DNA of 64,000 nucleotides from Leguminivora glycinivorella (Eukaryota; Arthropoda; Insecta; Lepidoptera; Tortricidae), in assembly GCF_023078275.1 (NCBI RefSeq), contig NC_062994.1:8317545-8381544 (forward strand), given 5' to 3'. How positions within the stretch are numbered: position 1 is the stretch's first letter; every line of letters starts with the position of its first letter. Position numbers and translations under genes: made by a program. This document shows positions 42,030-54,576 of this stretch, piece after piece. The notes beneath the pieces were generated by a model, which was not told where the DNA came from, made no database searches, and saw only the letters and a list, made by a program, of their open reading frames with translations.

Positions 42030-42303
42030 ATACAGTATGTAAACTAACGAAAACCATTTACTGTAACCCGTAAATGTCCAGGTGACACTGAGAAACTTTT
42101 ACTATGGGATCAACCCCGAAATCACGAAAATATCTTCTGACAGTTTCATAGGTAGTTTTATTTTATAGTAAGTATTTCCTATGGGAGAGTAAATTTTTAT
42201 TTCGCGTTTTGGGTGTTGGTCCCATAGTAAAAGTTTCTCAGTATCACCTGGACATTTACGGGTTACAGTAAATGGTTTTCGTTAGTTTACATACTGTATG
42301 TTT
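42030..42303. mobile_element. Hairpin MITE with arms of about 95 bp
   Basis: CAGTATGTAAACTAACGAAA and TTTCGTTAGTTTACATACTG start long near-perfect arms; TGTCCAGGTGACACTGAG versus CTCAGTATCACCTGGACA shows slight divergence. Confidence 0.85.
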
Positions 42304-42725
42304 GACACAAAAATATTCGGATTCGACATCAGTGTATGTAGAAAATCAATAAAAAATCCACAATTATTATTAGGTACATTTGATTATAAGCAAATTATTG
42401 AAATATTAAACATGAAAAATATTAATTTATATTTTTAATCAATGTGTCATAAATCTAATTCTTGTAAAATATCCCAAAATCAAGAAATGTTAGAGACATC
42501 TTAGGATAAATTAACTTAAGAATAGTTAATTATTTTAAATTAATGGGGTACCATATAAAAAAGTGCTTAAATTGTACGTTTATAAATACAAAATCATCGC
42601 GTTTGTAATAAAATTTCTCCATTCTCAATTTATTTTTGTGCAAATTAATGAGAGTTGAGTTAACTCAAAAATTAAATATTCTTATAAATTAGGCTGGTAA
42701 CATTTCAATTATTTCAATAGCTATG
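42304..42725. other. AT-rich intergenic, nothing recognised
   Basis: No frame or repeat seen. Confidence 0.25.
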
Positions 42726-42957
42726 GCACTGGTCCCATCGCGAGCTAGTAAACTATGAGCTATCGGCTATAAAAACGAACAAAAGATAATCACTCCCGTG
42801 CAAATAAAAGAGACACGGCGATTTTGATAGCTCACCGCTGGGCGAGTAACTATAAACATCGCCGTGTCTCTTTTATTTACACGGGACGGGAGTGCTTATA
42901 TTTTGTTCGTTTTTATAGCCGTTAGCTCATACTAGCTCGCGATGGGACCAATGCCTA
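42726..42957. mobile_element. Hairpin MITE, complete copy
   Basis: GGCACTGGTCCCATCGCGAG and CTCGCGATGGGACCAATGCC ends, with arms of about 110 bp around a short loop at GATAGCTCACCG. Confidence 0.85.
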
Positions 42958-43112
42958 TAGCGAATATCAATATATATTTTAGCTTGAATCCATAACATCA
43001 AAACAATGATAACGTATTTATAAAACGCACAGTAACTGACAAGGCGTCTTTATTGAGTTAAATATCTATTTTATCAATCAAATATTATTTCACGAAAATT
43101 AAAATGATTACA

Positions 43113-43490
43113 CATGGAAAACATCATGAGGAAACCGAACTAATTCCAATAAGGCATAGTTCAGCAATGCCCGTTAAGTTTGTACATTTGGATCACGTCT
43201 CCGATTTAGATAAAAATTGGTAGGCTGATAGAGTCCATGATGCTGAGCAAGATCCACTAGGTTTCCCAAAATGTCCTAGGTTGATTGTATGAAACTTTCC
43301 TTTTTTGTTACCGAAAATGTATAGAAATCTGGTACCGGTCTCAGTTACCCTTTGAGTTGGAAGGTCAGATGGCAATCGCTTTCGTAAAACTAATGCCTAC
43401 ACCAAATCTTGGGATTAGTTGACACAGCGGACCCCAGGCTCCCATGGGCCGTGGCGAATGCGGGGATAACGCAAGGAGGAGGATGGCACA
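43113..43490 (+). mobile_element. SINE family 1, 3' half split by unrelated sequence
   Basis: 43113-43182 has CATCATGAGGAAACCG..CCAATAAGG; the match resumes at 43345 (GTTACCCTTTGAGTTGGAAG) and runs to GGATAACGCAAGGAGG. The 160 bp between is a different repeat that inserted into or was copied into the SINE. Confidence 0.7.
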
Positions 43491-44389
43491 TGACAATCTC
43501 ATGAACTAAAACGGATTTTCATACTTTTAGTAACTATCGCGCGAACCGAACACAATATTAAGGGCCGGTTGCATCAAACCGTCTGTCACCGTTAAAGCGT
43601 TCGTTAAATTTTATTGTATGGGAAGTTCCATAGACGTCTGCTGCGTGACGATGATATGTCTGTCAAATGTGGTTAATGCAACTGGTAAGACTAATGATCG
43701 CATTTTGAATACATTTTAAGCCTTTCTTTAAATTTATCATATCATTCTCATAGATAATAAAATTATTGGTAACATCAGTTCTTTTACTCAATAAAGACCC
43801 CTTACAAAAACTATTTTAAATCATTCCGTGGTCAAAGGAAGTCTGCTTACAGCCATGACAATAAATATAAAAAAAAAACATCACTATAGTCTATGCACTT
43901 TAGCTTTAAAAAATGACTAGTTCCTTTGCGATGTGAGATCTCCTTGGAGGCGACTTTCCTTTGACTTTAGGTTATTTACGTTATTTTTAAGGCATTATTT
44001 AAGAAATATACATAATTTCTGACGTTTTTAAGTAAAATGCCACATTGTCGCTTACTATAAACGGTCAACCAAATCTTGGTACTAAAAAAAGGGGGCAAAT
44101 TTGAAAAACTTAGGGCTCAGCGGCCAATGAGGAGTCACACTGACATTTTATCCCACCAGGCGGCGCCTGTGCAAGTGTCCAGGCATGTCACTGTCATTCA
44201 TATGTGAGAGAAAGAAAAAAATGATCTTCTCGCTCCCGCGTATGAAATTCTTTATCTGAGCAATGGACTAATAAGGTGGCGCCTTCTGTCATAACCTTTG
44301 TGTCCTTCCTCGTTGTCTTCATAAAACGCGTGCCTTTCTAAACCTTGACGTTGGCGGAATCATCGAGCCACAACACTTAAAAATCGTAA
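43491..44389. other. Intergenic with one decayed MITE
   Basis: 43561-43687 has ends GGGCCGGTTGCATCAA and TTAATGCAACTGG. The rest shows no gene. Confidence 0.4.
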
Positions 44390-45232
44390 ACTGAAATAGA
44401 TACTATACACTAAAGAAAAAGCGATCAAGCCCACTGGTGGTGAAGCCGGGAATCGAACCCAGGTCTCCAGCTAACGCGGCTGACGTGATAAACCGCTACA
44501 CCACCTCAACCGCCGAGGTACCCGTCGAAATTTCTCTAGTGTATGTTATCTCTGAAGGCTAGGCGCCTTTGACCAACTCTAAGGGCGAGCAATTTGTGCT
44601 TGCACCTCCTATATGAATCCTTTTGGAGGATTACGATATAGCGAGAGAGATGGTTCTGCCATCTATCGAATTATTATTATTTTTTTTTTTTTTTTATACT
44701 ACGTCGGTGGCAAACAAGCATACGGTCCGCCTGATGGAAAGCGGTCACCGTAACCTATGAACGCATGCAACGCAAACAGTGTCACATGCGCGTTGCCACC
44801 CCATTAGAAACTTGTACATTCCCTTTTGCTGTGTTAAGTACACAGCAAAAAGGAGTGTACAAGATCCGAGGAGGGTTCGGGTTGCCGACGACTCTAAAGG
44901 ACAATATACGGAACAAGTTAGTTCCGTAAGTCCTCCCGTCATCAGCACCGCACCCTCGTTGAGCTCTGGCAGCCTTACTCACCGGCAGGAACACAACACT
45001 ATGAGTAGGGTCTAGTGCTATTTGGCTGCGGTCTTCTGTAAGGCGGAGGTACTACCCCAGTTGGGCTCTGCTCTAGATTCGAGCGAGACGATATCCGCTG
45101 TGCTGTGCCCTACCACACAAAGCGGAATATCATTCGCTATGCCCTACCTCACTTAATTTTATTAAATAATTTCTCCACCAGTGGGCTTGATCGCTTTTTC
45201 TTTAGTGTATGGTATCTATTTCAGTTTATAAT
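44390..45232. repeat. tRNA-like SINE split into inverted halves around a retroposon
   Basis: 44390-44441 and 45172-45232 are reverse complements (GATCGCTTTTTCTTTAGTGT). 44443-44515 on the minus strand is a tRNA-like head with GGTTCGATTCCC and a matching acceptor stem GGTGGTG/CACCACC. 44680-45150 is a full ACTACGTCGGTGGC retroposon. Confidence 0.65.
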
Positions 45233-46043
45233 TTTTATATAGTAGTGTTACTACTTAAAAAACAAATCAAAAAATATTTAATAAAATAATTTGATTTGTT
45301 ACCTACATCGACTTAAAAATCGATTGAAAATTCCGAGCGAAGCGAATTCTTATAGAAAATTTGAATTCCGCGCAATTTTTATAGTTCTAAGATCTGGTGG
45401 ACCGTCTATAGGACGCAATTTGATCGTTTTTATACGAATAATTTGTTTTCGCGTCCTTACGCCTAATATAGTACCTTTTGCTTAATAACGCCATCTGTTA
45501 CTATAGTAAGACACTCACAGTTTTTAACTTTTGAGTGAGTTTGGCGATTTCATCAGCAAATGTATGTGTTTTTAAAGAATGCCTTAAACGTACTAAACTA
45601 TGCCTGTCACAATTGGCCAGATTATATTATGATTATATACTATTTTTTATTTATTTAATGTCCCAAAATCTGTCTTCACACTAAAAGACGAGTTCAACTA
45701 ATTTTATAAGACGTAGATATTTACTGTTAATTTCTGACATGGCTTAATTTTTTTTAAATCAATTTATATTTTACTTAATGTATGGGTATATCTGCCTCTT
45801 GTTAATAAACGGAATCGCTACCCTCGACCTTAAACTTACATCTCATTCGGTCTAAGTTTTTCATTCATTAAGGTCAAATTCGCATAATGTGTTAGTTATT
45901 GAGATATCCTATCACCCCTCTTCGCTTTGGCGTTGCTTTTAGGGATACCGGTATTATGGTGTAACCGCGCGCTTCAGTGGACATGTTTCGCGGTCATAGG
46001 GTTTTGTTAAGAGTCTTACATAATGTATGAAGGTAGATCCCGG

Positions 46044-46078
<35 letters not shown>

Positions 46079-46239
46079 GATATGTTAACGTCGCCCGTTG
46101 CGTGTGTCCGGGTGCGGCCGCCACGGATGGTTCAGAGCTGTAAAAACATCACAATTATGGTGAGAACTTGGATATTATTTATAGTAATTATAGTATAATC
46201 GCCATCAGCCATATCGGAGCGGTCAATGGGAACTTGACT
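45233..46239. other. Intergenic with a (GT)n microsatellite
   Basis: 46046-46076 is (GT)15-like. No gene recognised. Confidence 0.4.
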
Positions 46240-46740
46240 GTACATAAAAGAAAATATATTATACCATGCACGAAATAAAGCATCAGATAATCATAAGGAA
46301 AACATGGACAGAAGTTATTTTTTAATCCAATTTCTATTTTATAAGTCAGGTAGAAATATATAAAGTAACTAAGTTGACCGTGACGTCACTCAATTCGATT
46401 TCATATAAATTCCATATTAGCAAGTCGTTCAAATTCGTTTTGACAGTTCTTAAAAAGAAGCTGATTTGACTAGGATGCAAGTAACCTATATCTGAACACG
46501 CCTCAATTGGCTAGTTTCCTATACTTAAAATAAAATATTTTATGCAGTGCACGAAATTAAGCACCACATAATTAGACGAAAAATATGAACTAAAGTTTAA
46601 ACATAATTTCTATTTAATAAGTCAAAGAAAAATATATAAAGTAAATGAATTGACCGTGACGTCACTCCTCAGTATTTCACAGTAATTTCATATTAGCAAA
46701 TCGTTTTGACAGTTCTTAAAAAGAAGCTGATTTGACTAGT
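46240..46740. repeat. Two direct copies of a 200-240 bp segment
   Basis: TATAAAGTAA..TTGACCGTGACGTCACTC and GTTCTTAAAAAGAAGCTGAT occur at 46,360-46,475 and 46,630-46,740, period about 280 bp. The CRE-like TGACGTCA core is in both. Confidence 0.65.
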
Positions 46741-48059
46741 AGGAAAATTGCCTATTCTCAAGGCGATAATGTTCAGATATTTTTGCGCGCTCCGTTGTAC
46801 AGTCAAGTGCAAAAATATGTATCGAAAAAATCGTCTCATAAATATGGTACAGTCAGCAGCAGATATACCTGAGCGGGCAGGGTGTCCAAGAAAACCTATA
46901 CTCTTCAATCGTCAAAAAAATAGTGACTTCTAAGTTGTCATTTTCACGTAGGCTTTCAGTTCGTCACATATATCTTAACACCTGAGTTTTTCTTTAACAC
47001 ATACACTCTTCTTTAATCACAATGACAATAACGGTTAGAATGTCAGTGGTAACTAAGCAGTCGAATACAAGCCGCTGTCATTAATACCTACACGCCCTGT
47101 CAATCACGCACGTCAGCAGCCAGGGTGCCACCAGTTGCTAAGCAGTTGTTATTTCAGTGCTAACTAAGCATCAACATTTTATGTGATTAACCAAAAAATA
47201 CTGCAGCCGTTTATTAGCTGCTGCGGTATGCCAGCGAGTTGATGAAATAAATAATTTTAATTGAGCGCAGTGCGTGTATATTGCGTAATATAATTATTTA
47301 TTTATTTTCGAGCTCGTGGACGATAGCCTAGTTGCTTATGCTCCAACTTAATTTAAAAAAATTCCCAAAATGTCAAAATTGACAAATTATATGATAAATA
47401 TTTTTACATATTATTTTACAATTTTCATCAATCGCCGTATTCTTTAATAAAAACGGTTCACAATAGTTATTGTGCTGTAAATAGCAATATTTCGAATATT
47501 TATTTATTTATTGCTGGAAAGTTAGTTGAAAATTGCAGGAAATCAAGAAATAGATAGTTGCAGTCAAAAGAAAGTAAGGACAAAGCCTTATTTAAATAAT
47601 GTATTTTATAGTAATCTAAATCAAAATGCAATTTGAATTATCTCTTTTCGTTTCTGTTTCAGTATTGATAGCTCGCCAAGGCACCGAAAACTAAATGCAG
47701 TGATAATTTTATTGGTGACAAAAAGTGAAAGGAATACTTCCCGTCATAGTTATCAACAAACAATATTTCCTATAATCTTCACAAAACATTAAACTATTTG
47801 CCATAATGCATACTTTGCAATTGGCAGGAGGTACCAATGCTTAGCATGATAATCAAGAAACTTTTCAAAGAATTTGATCAATAAAATTGGCCTATAAATT
47901 TATTGTTTTATTCCCCATTAAGAATATACGATACTTTAAAAAATCCAAGCTGAGTGTGGGATTAAGTAATGCTCGATAAATTAGCCGTAAATCGTTTGAC
48001 AACTTTTGTCTCGTTCTGATCATAGTGCCATCTGAATCTGTCGTGCTGATATATATGTA
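46741..48059. other. Intergenic, mostly unplaced
   Basis: GTCAGCAGCAGATATACC (46,852) belongs to a repeat type seen again near 49,920. 47,200-48,050 is AT-rich with no gene. Confidence 0.3.
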
Positions 48060-48463
48060 AGGTACAGCGGGGCAAATTTCGACTGGGGGGCGGGCAATTG
48101 TAACTGATCCATTTTTTTATTATTACACTATGATGTTGAGCTCTACATGTATCCACTTGTTAAGAATTCACAAATTATTGATATAATTATTGTAAGGCAG
48201 TGTTAAATATCTCATAATTTTACCCAAAGATTGATATATTGTTGTAAGTTGGCTACCCGAACGGCGGGCTGTCAGTTAGTTTTTTCGCGTGAATAAGTGA
48301 ACTTTGTTTCTGTGACGCTTCGTAAAATAATAATAAATAGCACGAAGAACCCGCTTTGGAGTATTAATTATTATGTCGGTAAAACACTATTTAATAATGC
48401 AAACATTGTAAAACATGGACCAGTTACATTAACCCCTCAGTCGAGATTTGTCCCGCTGTACCT
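48060..48463. mobile_element. Nonautonomous transposon, 404 bp, TA target site
   Basis: AGGTACAGCGGGGCAAATTT and AGATTTGTCCCGCTGTACCT form inverted ends flanked by TA. No transposase. Confidence 0.75.
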
Positions 48464-48777
48464 TAGCTGTTTGTGGTAAAACATTTTTAAACTAATAAAA
48501 ATAAAATGAAAATGAAAATGAAATATTTATTTTTCAAGTATTTTTCAATAAAATAATCTGAAAGTAATACTTCCGTCTTAGTGCGTTTTCACATTATCCG
48601 ATCCGATATCGAATGTAGGACCGATACCGATATATTTCAGGCGTATACTTAAGCCATACATCTGATATCGGTAATATTTTACGTAGCATATTTTGCCTAT
48701 GCTGGAATGTACGTTCAAAATAATTTAGAATTATCGTTAAAACTTATGCAAAAAAGAAACTCAAAACAAATAAAAAA
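48464..48777. mobile_element. Partial PIF-like MITE and AT-rich sequence
   Basis: 48583-48680 begins GTGCGTTTTCACATTATCCG but lacks a clear right end. Confidence 0.5.
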
Positions 48778-49338
48778 CCGGCCAAGAGCGTGTCGGGCCA
48801 CGCTCAGTGTAGGGTTCCGTAGTTTTTCGTAATTTTCTCAAAAACTACTGAACCTATCAAGTTCAAAACAATTTTCCTAGAAATTCTTTACAAAGTTCTA
48901 CTTTGGTGATTTTTTTCATATTTTTTAAACATATGGTTCAAAAGTTAGAGGGGGGGGGACGCACTTTTTTTTCCTTTAGGAGCGATTATTTCCGAAAATA
49001 TTAATATTATCAAAAAACGATCTTAGTGAACCCTTATTCATTTTTAAATACCTATCCAACAATATATCACACGTTGGGGTTGGAATGAAAAAAAATATCA
49101 GCCCCCACTTTACATGTAGGGGGGGTACCCTAATAAAACATTTTTTTCCATTTTTTATTTTTGCACTTTGTTGGCGTGATTGATATACATATTGGTACCA
49201 AATTTCAGCTTTCTAGTGCTTACGGTTACTGAGATTATCCGCGGACGGACGGACGGACGGACGGACGGACGGACGGACGGACGGACAGACAGACATGGCG
49301 AAACTATAAGGGTTCCTAGTTGACTACGGAACCCTAAA
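48778..49338 (+). repeat. Moth repeat with (GGAC)n, copy 1
   Basis: ACCGGCCAAGAGCGTGTCGG to GGTTCCTAGTTGACTACGG, with a (CGGA)n run at 49242-49286. Direct copy at 63528-64000, nearly colinear. Confidence 0.85.
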
Positions 49339-51009
49339 AACAAAATAAAAATAAAATCCAAAAAAACTATTATCTTTACGCGTGTCTCCGCCGAGACTTG
49401 AACCAGTGACCTCAGGATTGAAAAGCAAACGAACTTTAAATGAGGCCATAACGTGCCTTGACAACTGTCCCGAAATTCGGCATCATTTAGCTTTCTCTAT
49501 GTGTCAGGCGTTTCGATGTTCATGCTGAAAAGTAAATTAAATACTTACGTTAGTAAATTGCACCTGTCAAATTATTGAAGAGAGAAACGTGAGACGGATG
49601 TATGGGATGACAAGACTGTACTGCTTTCGATGGCTGTCAAAACGCTTGCCCGGAACTATTATTCATTCAATATTTGGCCATATTTGTATGCGCTAAACGT
49701 CTATTTTTCCAGATTGTTCAGGTATATTTGACACGTTAACCGCTTAGATACCAATGGTTTTTTGACAGCTCAGGTAAGAATGACTTGTTGTAAGTATAGC
49801 AATTAATGAATAGCGACTGTTAAGATATTTGTGCCATGCTGAGCGCTCACAAATAAATGCTACCATGACAGTCAACAACTTTTTGACAATTTAAACGCTA
49901 ACCGCTCTTTGAGCATCCTGGGTGTATAGCAACTTCTGCTGCTGACTGTACTACGCTCTTATTACACCGGACTAAGATGCTATAGGACATATGTTGTGAG
50001 TAAGATGTGTACACCCATATTTTTACACTTGACTTTACGAGACATGTGCGAATAAGTAATTCGCAACTCGTATCGATTTAAAATACCTACTCTCTACGTT
50101 CGTATTGGGGGAAAAACTCTATATTTACATAATTATATAAGAAACTAAGACTAAACTTAAAAGCTAGCTAATGTCTAAAATAGGCCCTTGAGGTATTGTA
50201 CCAAGGATACTAGCGACATTTCCTCGCTGTATCGCAATGCTGATACGTTGTGCGAGGAAGTCGCGCTTCGCGATTTCTGTGAACAACTTGTTCGCGCTGG
50301 GACCCCATAGACCGTTCGTGATTTAACTCATCGCCATTTCGAATTTGTCATTTGTCGCACTTGTATCGTAATGTACTAAGTCCGCACTTGAATCGTAATG
50401 TACTAATTCCTTACCTGGATGCACGGGACCGGGAGACCGTCGGCACCAATTTCCAGGGGACATCTATGAATAAATAACTCAAATTAACAATAGTACAAGT
50501 CTCTGTTTGAACAAAAACGCGAACAGTCGACCTGTCATATCTCACTCATACAAGCATGGTACGCGTTCACCTACACGAGCTTAGAATGTGTGCTAGGAAC
50601 GCGCCTCTTTCATGGCCGCTGTACACAATACACATGTGGCCAACAGTTCCACCAAGCCTTGGTGGAATCCCTTGGCCAAGATAAGACCCGCTGTTTACAC
50701 ATTGGCGTACCAATCACTTGGCATTGGCTCTGCATGACAGATGGACGTGGAATGGAAAAGGCTAGGTAATTCTAGGTCATTTACGTTGTCAGCAAAATTT
50801 GGTTAAAAAATAATTACCCCGTAGTAAAATTAAATTATTTGAAATATTAACAATATTTTAAATTTATTATTTGAAATTATTTGATTATTTTTTATTATTT
50901 GAAATTATTTGATTATTTTTTATTATTTGAAATATTAACAATATTTTGAATTATTATTATTGAACGAATTTCACGAAATCGAATAGCCGATATTCAAAAA
51001 TCAGCCCCC
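49339..51009. other. Intergenic with small repeat fragments
   Basis: 49,383-49,430 is a tRNA-like SINE scrap (minus B-box-like GGTTCAAGTCTC). 50345-50412 has two CGTAATGTACTAA motifs of the ACATTACGATACAAG family. 50,500-50,620 is a fragment of the 51.6/62.9 kb family. No gene. Confidence 0.4.
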
Positions 51010-51152
51010 AGGGCTAAAGAATGACAGAATTAATCGAATGGAAGGTTAACATATTCCATACCAAGATATACAAGCCGAATCTAAATTTACATTCAAGCGC
51101 AAGCTGCGAAAACATCTTTTTGAGAAGTATCAAGACTAAGTATATTTAGAGC

Positions 51153-51241
<89 letters not shown>

Positions 51242-51540
51242 AATGTATATGTATGTATATATGTTATATTTATGTAAATATATAATTTGTAATTTATATG
51301 TATTTATTATAGTTATTAGTGTCTTAAATAGGTAAATATATTTATATAAGTCCCTATTTTTTTTTCTATAACGTAGTCCAATAAAATCAAGTCTTTAGTG
51401 TTCTTTACATATCCCGCACCTTTTTTTGGTCTTCTCTGTTTGGCCTAAAGGTTGACTGGTAGAGAATGCCATGTAGCATTAAGTTCGCCTTTTGTAACTG
51501 TATATTTTTACTGTGCAATAAAGTTTAAATAAATAAATAA
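51010..51540 (+). pseudogene. LINE 3' end with an expanded (AT)n
   Basis: A frame ends FKRKLRKHLFEKYQD then stop at 51,139, typical of the last residues of moth LINE reverse transcriptases. The 3'UTR holds (AT)n at 51156-51239 and ends GTGCAATAAAGTTTAAATAAAT. It is 5'-truncated. Its tail stops 12 bp from the donor of the exon at 51553. Confidence 0.6.
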
Positions 51541-51552
51541 ATATTCGAGTAC

Positions 51553-51629
51553 TTGTCTGTGCGGGCGCCGCTTGTCTTCGTCGCGCCGATCGCGGTAGTC
51601 GCCCACATGCCGCCTGGCGTCGTGCTGGC
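51553..51629 (-). CDS. Host gene exon, charged (candidate)
   Basis: Acceptor TATTTGTTTCAG/GCC at 51,630; donor CAA/GTACTC at 51,552. One frame (phase 1 in, phase 0 out) encodes a 25-residue Arg/Asp/His-rich piece containing HVGDYRDRRDEDKRR, open without stops; the other two frames are Arg/Ala-rich and less protein-like. It is GC-rich against AT-rich neighbours. It probably belongs to the same minus-strand gene as the exons at 56-62.8 kb, but phase does not join directly to the exon at 56,006, so an exon may be missing. Confidence 0.5.
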
Positions 51630-51644
51630 CTGAAACAAATACAG

Positions 51645-52460
51645 GCACAGTATAATAAAGAGTACTATCGTACAGTATGGCCACTCCCGCTCCCCGCTGA
51701 AAGTGCCGCGCACCCCCTCTCGGTCACCTCACAGTTACCGCCTGCCAAAAACGCGGACTGTCGACCTGTCATATCTCACTCATGGGCGTTTTCCAAATTA
51801 AATCCCGAAAATCGAATTTCACCAGATCTGGACGTGTCTGGGCTCATTCTACTCAGAATCACGAGCTGATTCGATCCCGACGATAAAAAAATGTGTCCTA
51901 ATATTTTTTTTCCTTTTACGTCACGATTTTAGTATGAACTTACTACACTGAGAGAAAATACAACCAGTTTTCATGTTCGTTCAACAAGTTTTTTGGTTAA
52001 AATAGCGCCTACGTGCTTTTTGGTTCAAACAACAAGCTACTTGTCATTTGAATCGGCAATATATTTGAATCAACAAGTCGATTTTATAAAAACAACCTGA
52101 CACATATTGTTTTAAACATACGTTTGGCTGATTCAAACGGATAAACCGCAACAAGTCGAACTTGTTAAATTCACAATGCAAATTTCTCTCAGTGTACGAG
52201 CGTGACGTATTGGAAACTCGAATTTTGTATGGAAAATTTGGGACACATTTTTTTATCGTCGGGATCGAACCAGCTCGTGATTCTGAGTAGAATGAGCCCA
52301 AACACGTCCAGATCAGGGAAATTCGATTTTCGGGATTTAATTTGGAAAACGCCCTCAGCATAGTACGCGTTCATCTACACGAGTTTAGACTGTGTGCTGG
52401 GAACGCGCCTCTTTCATATATTTGATCGCCAGGGTCCGAGGTGTGATACAGGTGTAGTGC
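51645..52460 (+). repeat. Dispersed repeat interrupted by a nested MITE
   Basis: 51645-51783 and 52357-52460 match 62927-63172 end to end (GTATAATAAAGAGTACTATC, CGACCTGTCATATCTCACTC, GGAACGCGCCTCTTTCAT). The intact copy lacks the 573 bp in between. Confidence 0.8.
51784..52356. mobile_element. MITE with 130-bp arms carrying another hairpin inside
   Basis: GGGCGTTTTCCAAATTAAAT and ATTTAATTTGGAAAACGCCC are the ends. Inside, 51943-52197 has its own ends ACACTGAGAGAAA and TTTCTCTCAGTGT. Confidence 0.8.
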
Positions 52461-52484
52461 GAAAACGGTATCCTTCGTATTTTC

Positions 52485-52893
52485 AACGCCCGATGCAAAA
52501 ACGACGGGGTGTTATACATCTAAGTTTGACGTGACGAGTCTGTCTATGTGTGTATCTGTCTGTTTGTTTGTTTGTCTGTCTATGTGTGTGTCTGTGGCAT
52601 CGTAGCTCCCGAACGGATGAACCTATTTCGATTTAGTTTGTTTTTGTTTGAAAGCTGAGTTATTAACCCCCGACGCAAAAACGACGGGGTGTTATAAGTT
52701 TGACGTGTCTGTCTGTCTGTGTGTGTGTCTGTCTGTCTGTGTGTGTGTCTGTCTGTGGCATCGTAGCTCCCGAACGGGTGAACCGATTTGGATTTAGTTT
52801 TTCTTGTCTGAAAGCTGAGTAAGTCGGGAGTGTTCTTAGCCATATTTCATGAAAATCACTATACTATGTCGCGGTCGGGGGTTTTTTCAAAAT
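52485..52893 (+). repeat. Two adjoining CCCGATGCAAAAACGA family copies
   Basis: 52485-52664 is cut at GAAAGCTGAGTTA and followed at once by a second copy 52665-52893, as if one inserted at the 3' end of the other. Confidence 0.7.
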
Positions 52894-53202
52894 TTTTCGT
52901 CACACTCGCACACTAAATGTGTTATTGCACGCAGGCGGAGCGTGAGTTATAGAAAAATCGTTCTCCCTAGGGAGTTAGGAAATTTGTAGTACTGTATTGA
53001 ACTCTGTTTAACCTTTTTGCGTATTTTTTATAACGCAAGTGTGATGAAAAACTTTGTGTGTAACTCGGGAAGTATGAATATTACTAACTCGAGTCTTTAA
53101 ATCGCTCCGGCAAGCCGTTGCGATTTAACTTACTCTCGTTAGTAATATTCAACTTTCTTCCCTTGTTGCACAATATACTATTAATTTTGTGGTTAGGTTA
53201 GT
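52894..53202. repeat. GC-word repeat (CACACTCGCACAC), related to 56,150
   Basis: GTGTTATTGCACGCAGGCGG and TTCTCCCTAGGGAGTTA match decayed text at 56,150-56,240 and 40,560-40,790. Confidence 0.5.
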
Positions 53203-53304
53203 TCCGGAAACGTTCGTATTTGTCATGCTAGTTCAGTCAATGTCAGTACATCTTGTACTGAGACTGACTGAAATAGCATGGCACGTTCGTAAGTTTCCGT
53301 GACA
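53203..53304. mobile_element. Small hairpin MITE
   Basis: GGAAACGTTCGTATTTG..CATGCTA and TAGCATGGCACGTTCGTAAG arms around CATCTTGTACTGAGA. Confidence 0.65.
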
Positions 53305-54576
53305 ATACGAAGGCAAATCGTTTCGCACTACATCTGTACTCGTAGTAGACAGTGATACACGTCACATTAAACGAATTTGACCTTAATGATATTGACAGTT
53401 TAATTTATATGTTTAGTAGTTAGCAGTGGTTTAGTTTTTACTGTTATGCTATTAACATGTTTGTAAATAAATAAATAAAACATACATACATTCCTATAAT
53501 CACGCCTGTATCACATAAAGAGGTAGGCAGAGCACATGAACAACTAAGTTCTCCGTTTACCGGACGGACACCTAAACCGCTCAGCCATCTAGTCACTGTG
53601 AAAAAGTTAGAAAAAAATGGGAGCCGTTTTCCGCTGAGTCTCGCCGGCGTTTTAATTTTGTTTTTACAGTTACCGTATCAAATCATGTTTCGTTTGAAAA
53701 TTTAGTTACGTTTCGATTTTAGTTACGGTCAGTCACTACAAATAAGTATAAACAAATAGATAAATTATACAACGTGTTTCACTTAACCCTAAAAACCTGA
53801 AAACCGTTTGTTCAGAATCGAGGGTTAATCGATTGAGCTATATCTTGATGGGGGTAATATTTTTTGTTTTAATTTGTATTATTAGTTATTTTTTACGTGC
53901 CCATTCTACGAATTCGTAATACAACATTGTGCATATCACATTGCTAGAGGTTGTATACCTTTTTCAGTATTTAGGGGTATTAATAATGGCTGGTTACGTG
54001 GACGATTATTTTTTCCGCTACGAGATTGACATTTTATTTTAATGTTTGTCATAAGTCATAACAAATTGAACTCGTACCTAATTACAACCCTGTCATTTTG
54101 AATGTTGGGTTTTAATTTGCTTATTGCGATTACCAGTCCAATTTGAAGTTTACTGCGACAAAGCTTTAAAATGCTTTACAGTAACATAGCTGTCTATTGG
54201 TAAACCTTATGTCGTTGCAGTAACGTACACAAATAAATAGTTTTAAGGTTTATGATGGAAGCTACCAATTATTTATTGAGTGTAGAGTTAAAAGTGAGTA
54301 GAGCTGTACAGAAAATGAAGAATTCAATTTAAAAAAGAATAATCATCAGATTAAAAGATGAACACTCTAGATATGTTTAAAAAAATAGAAATCAGTTGGG
54401 GTGTCTGAGGTTTTGAGTGATACCGGAAACACGGTATATAATAAAATGGTTACTTGTGTGCGCGTGCGCCTGCATGTTCCTTATGGAGTTGACTATGGCG
54501 CGCGCCGCTGAAGATAGCTGCGTCTCATCGTTCGTCGACACACTTCTCCTGAAAGACACACACAAATATAAAACAA
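53305..54576. other. Intergenic with a fragment of the CACGCCTGTATC repeat
   Basis: 53482-53560 (CACGCCTGTATCACATAAAG) is part of a family better seen at 59268. The rest is AT-rich with no gene. Confidence 0.35.

Noticed and set aside
44443..44515. tRNA gene, with paired acceptor and T stems
   Set aside because: The region between D arm and T arm is too short for an anticodon arm, and the sequence is joined to a repeat body.
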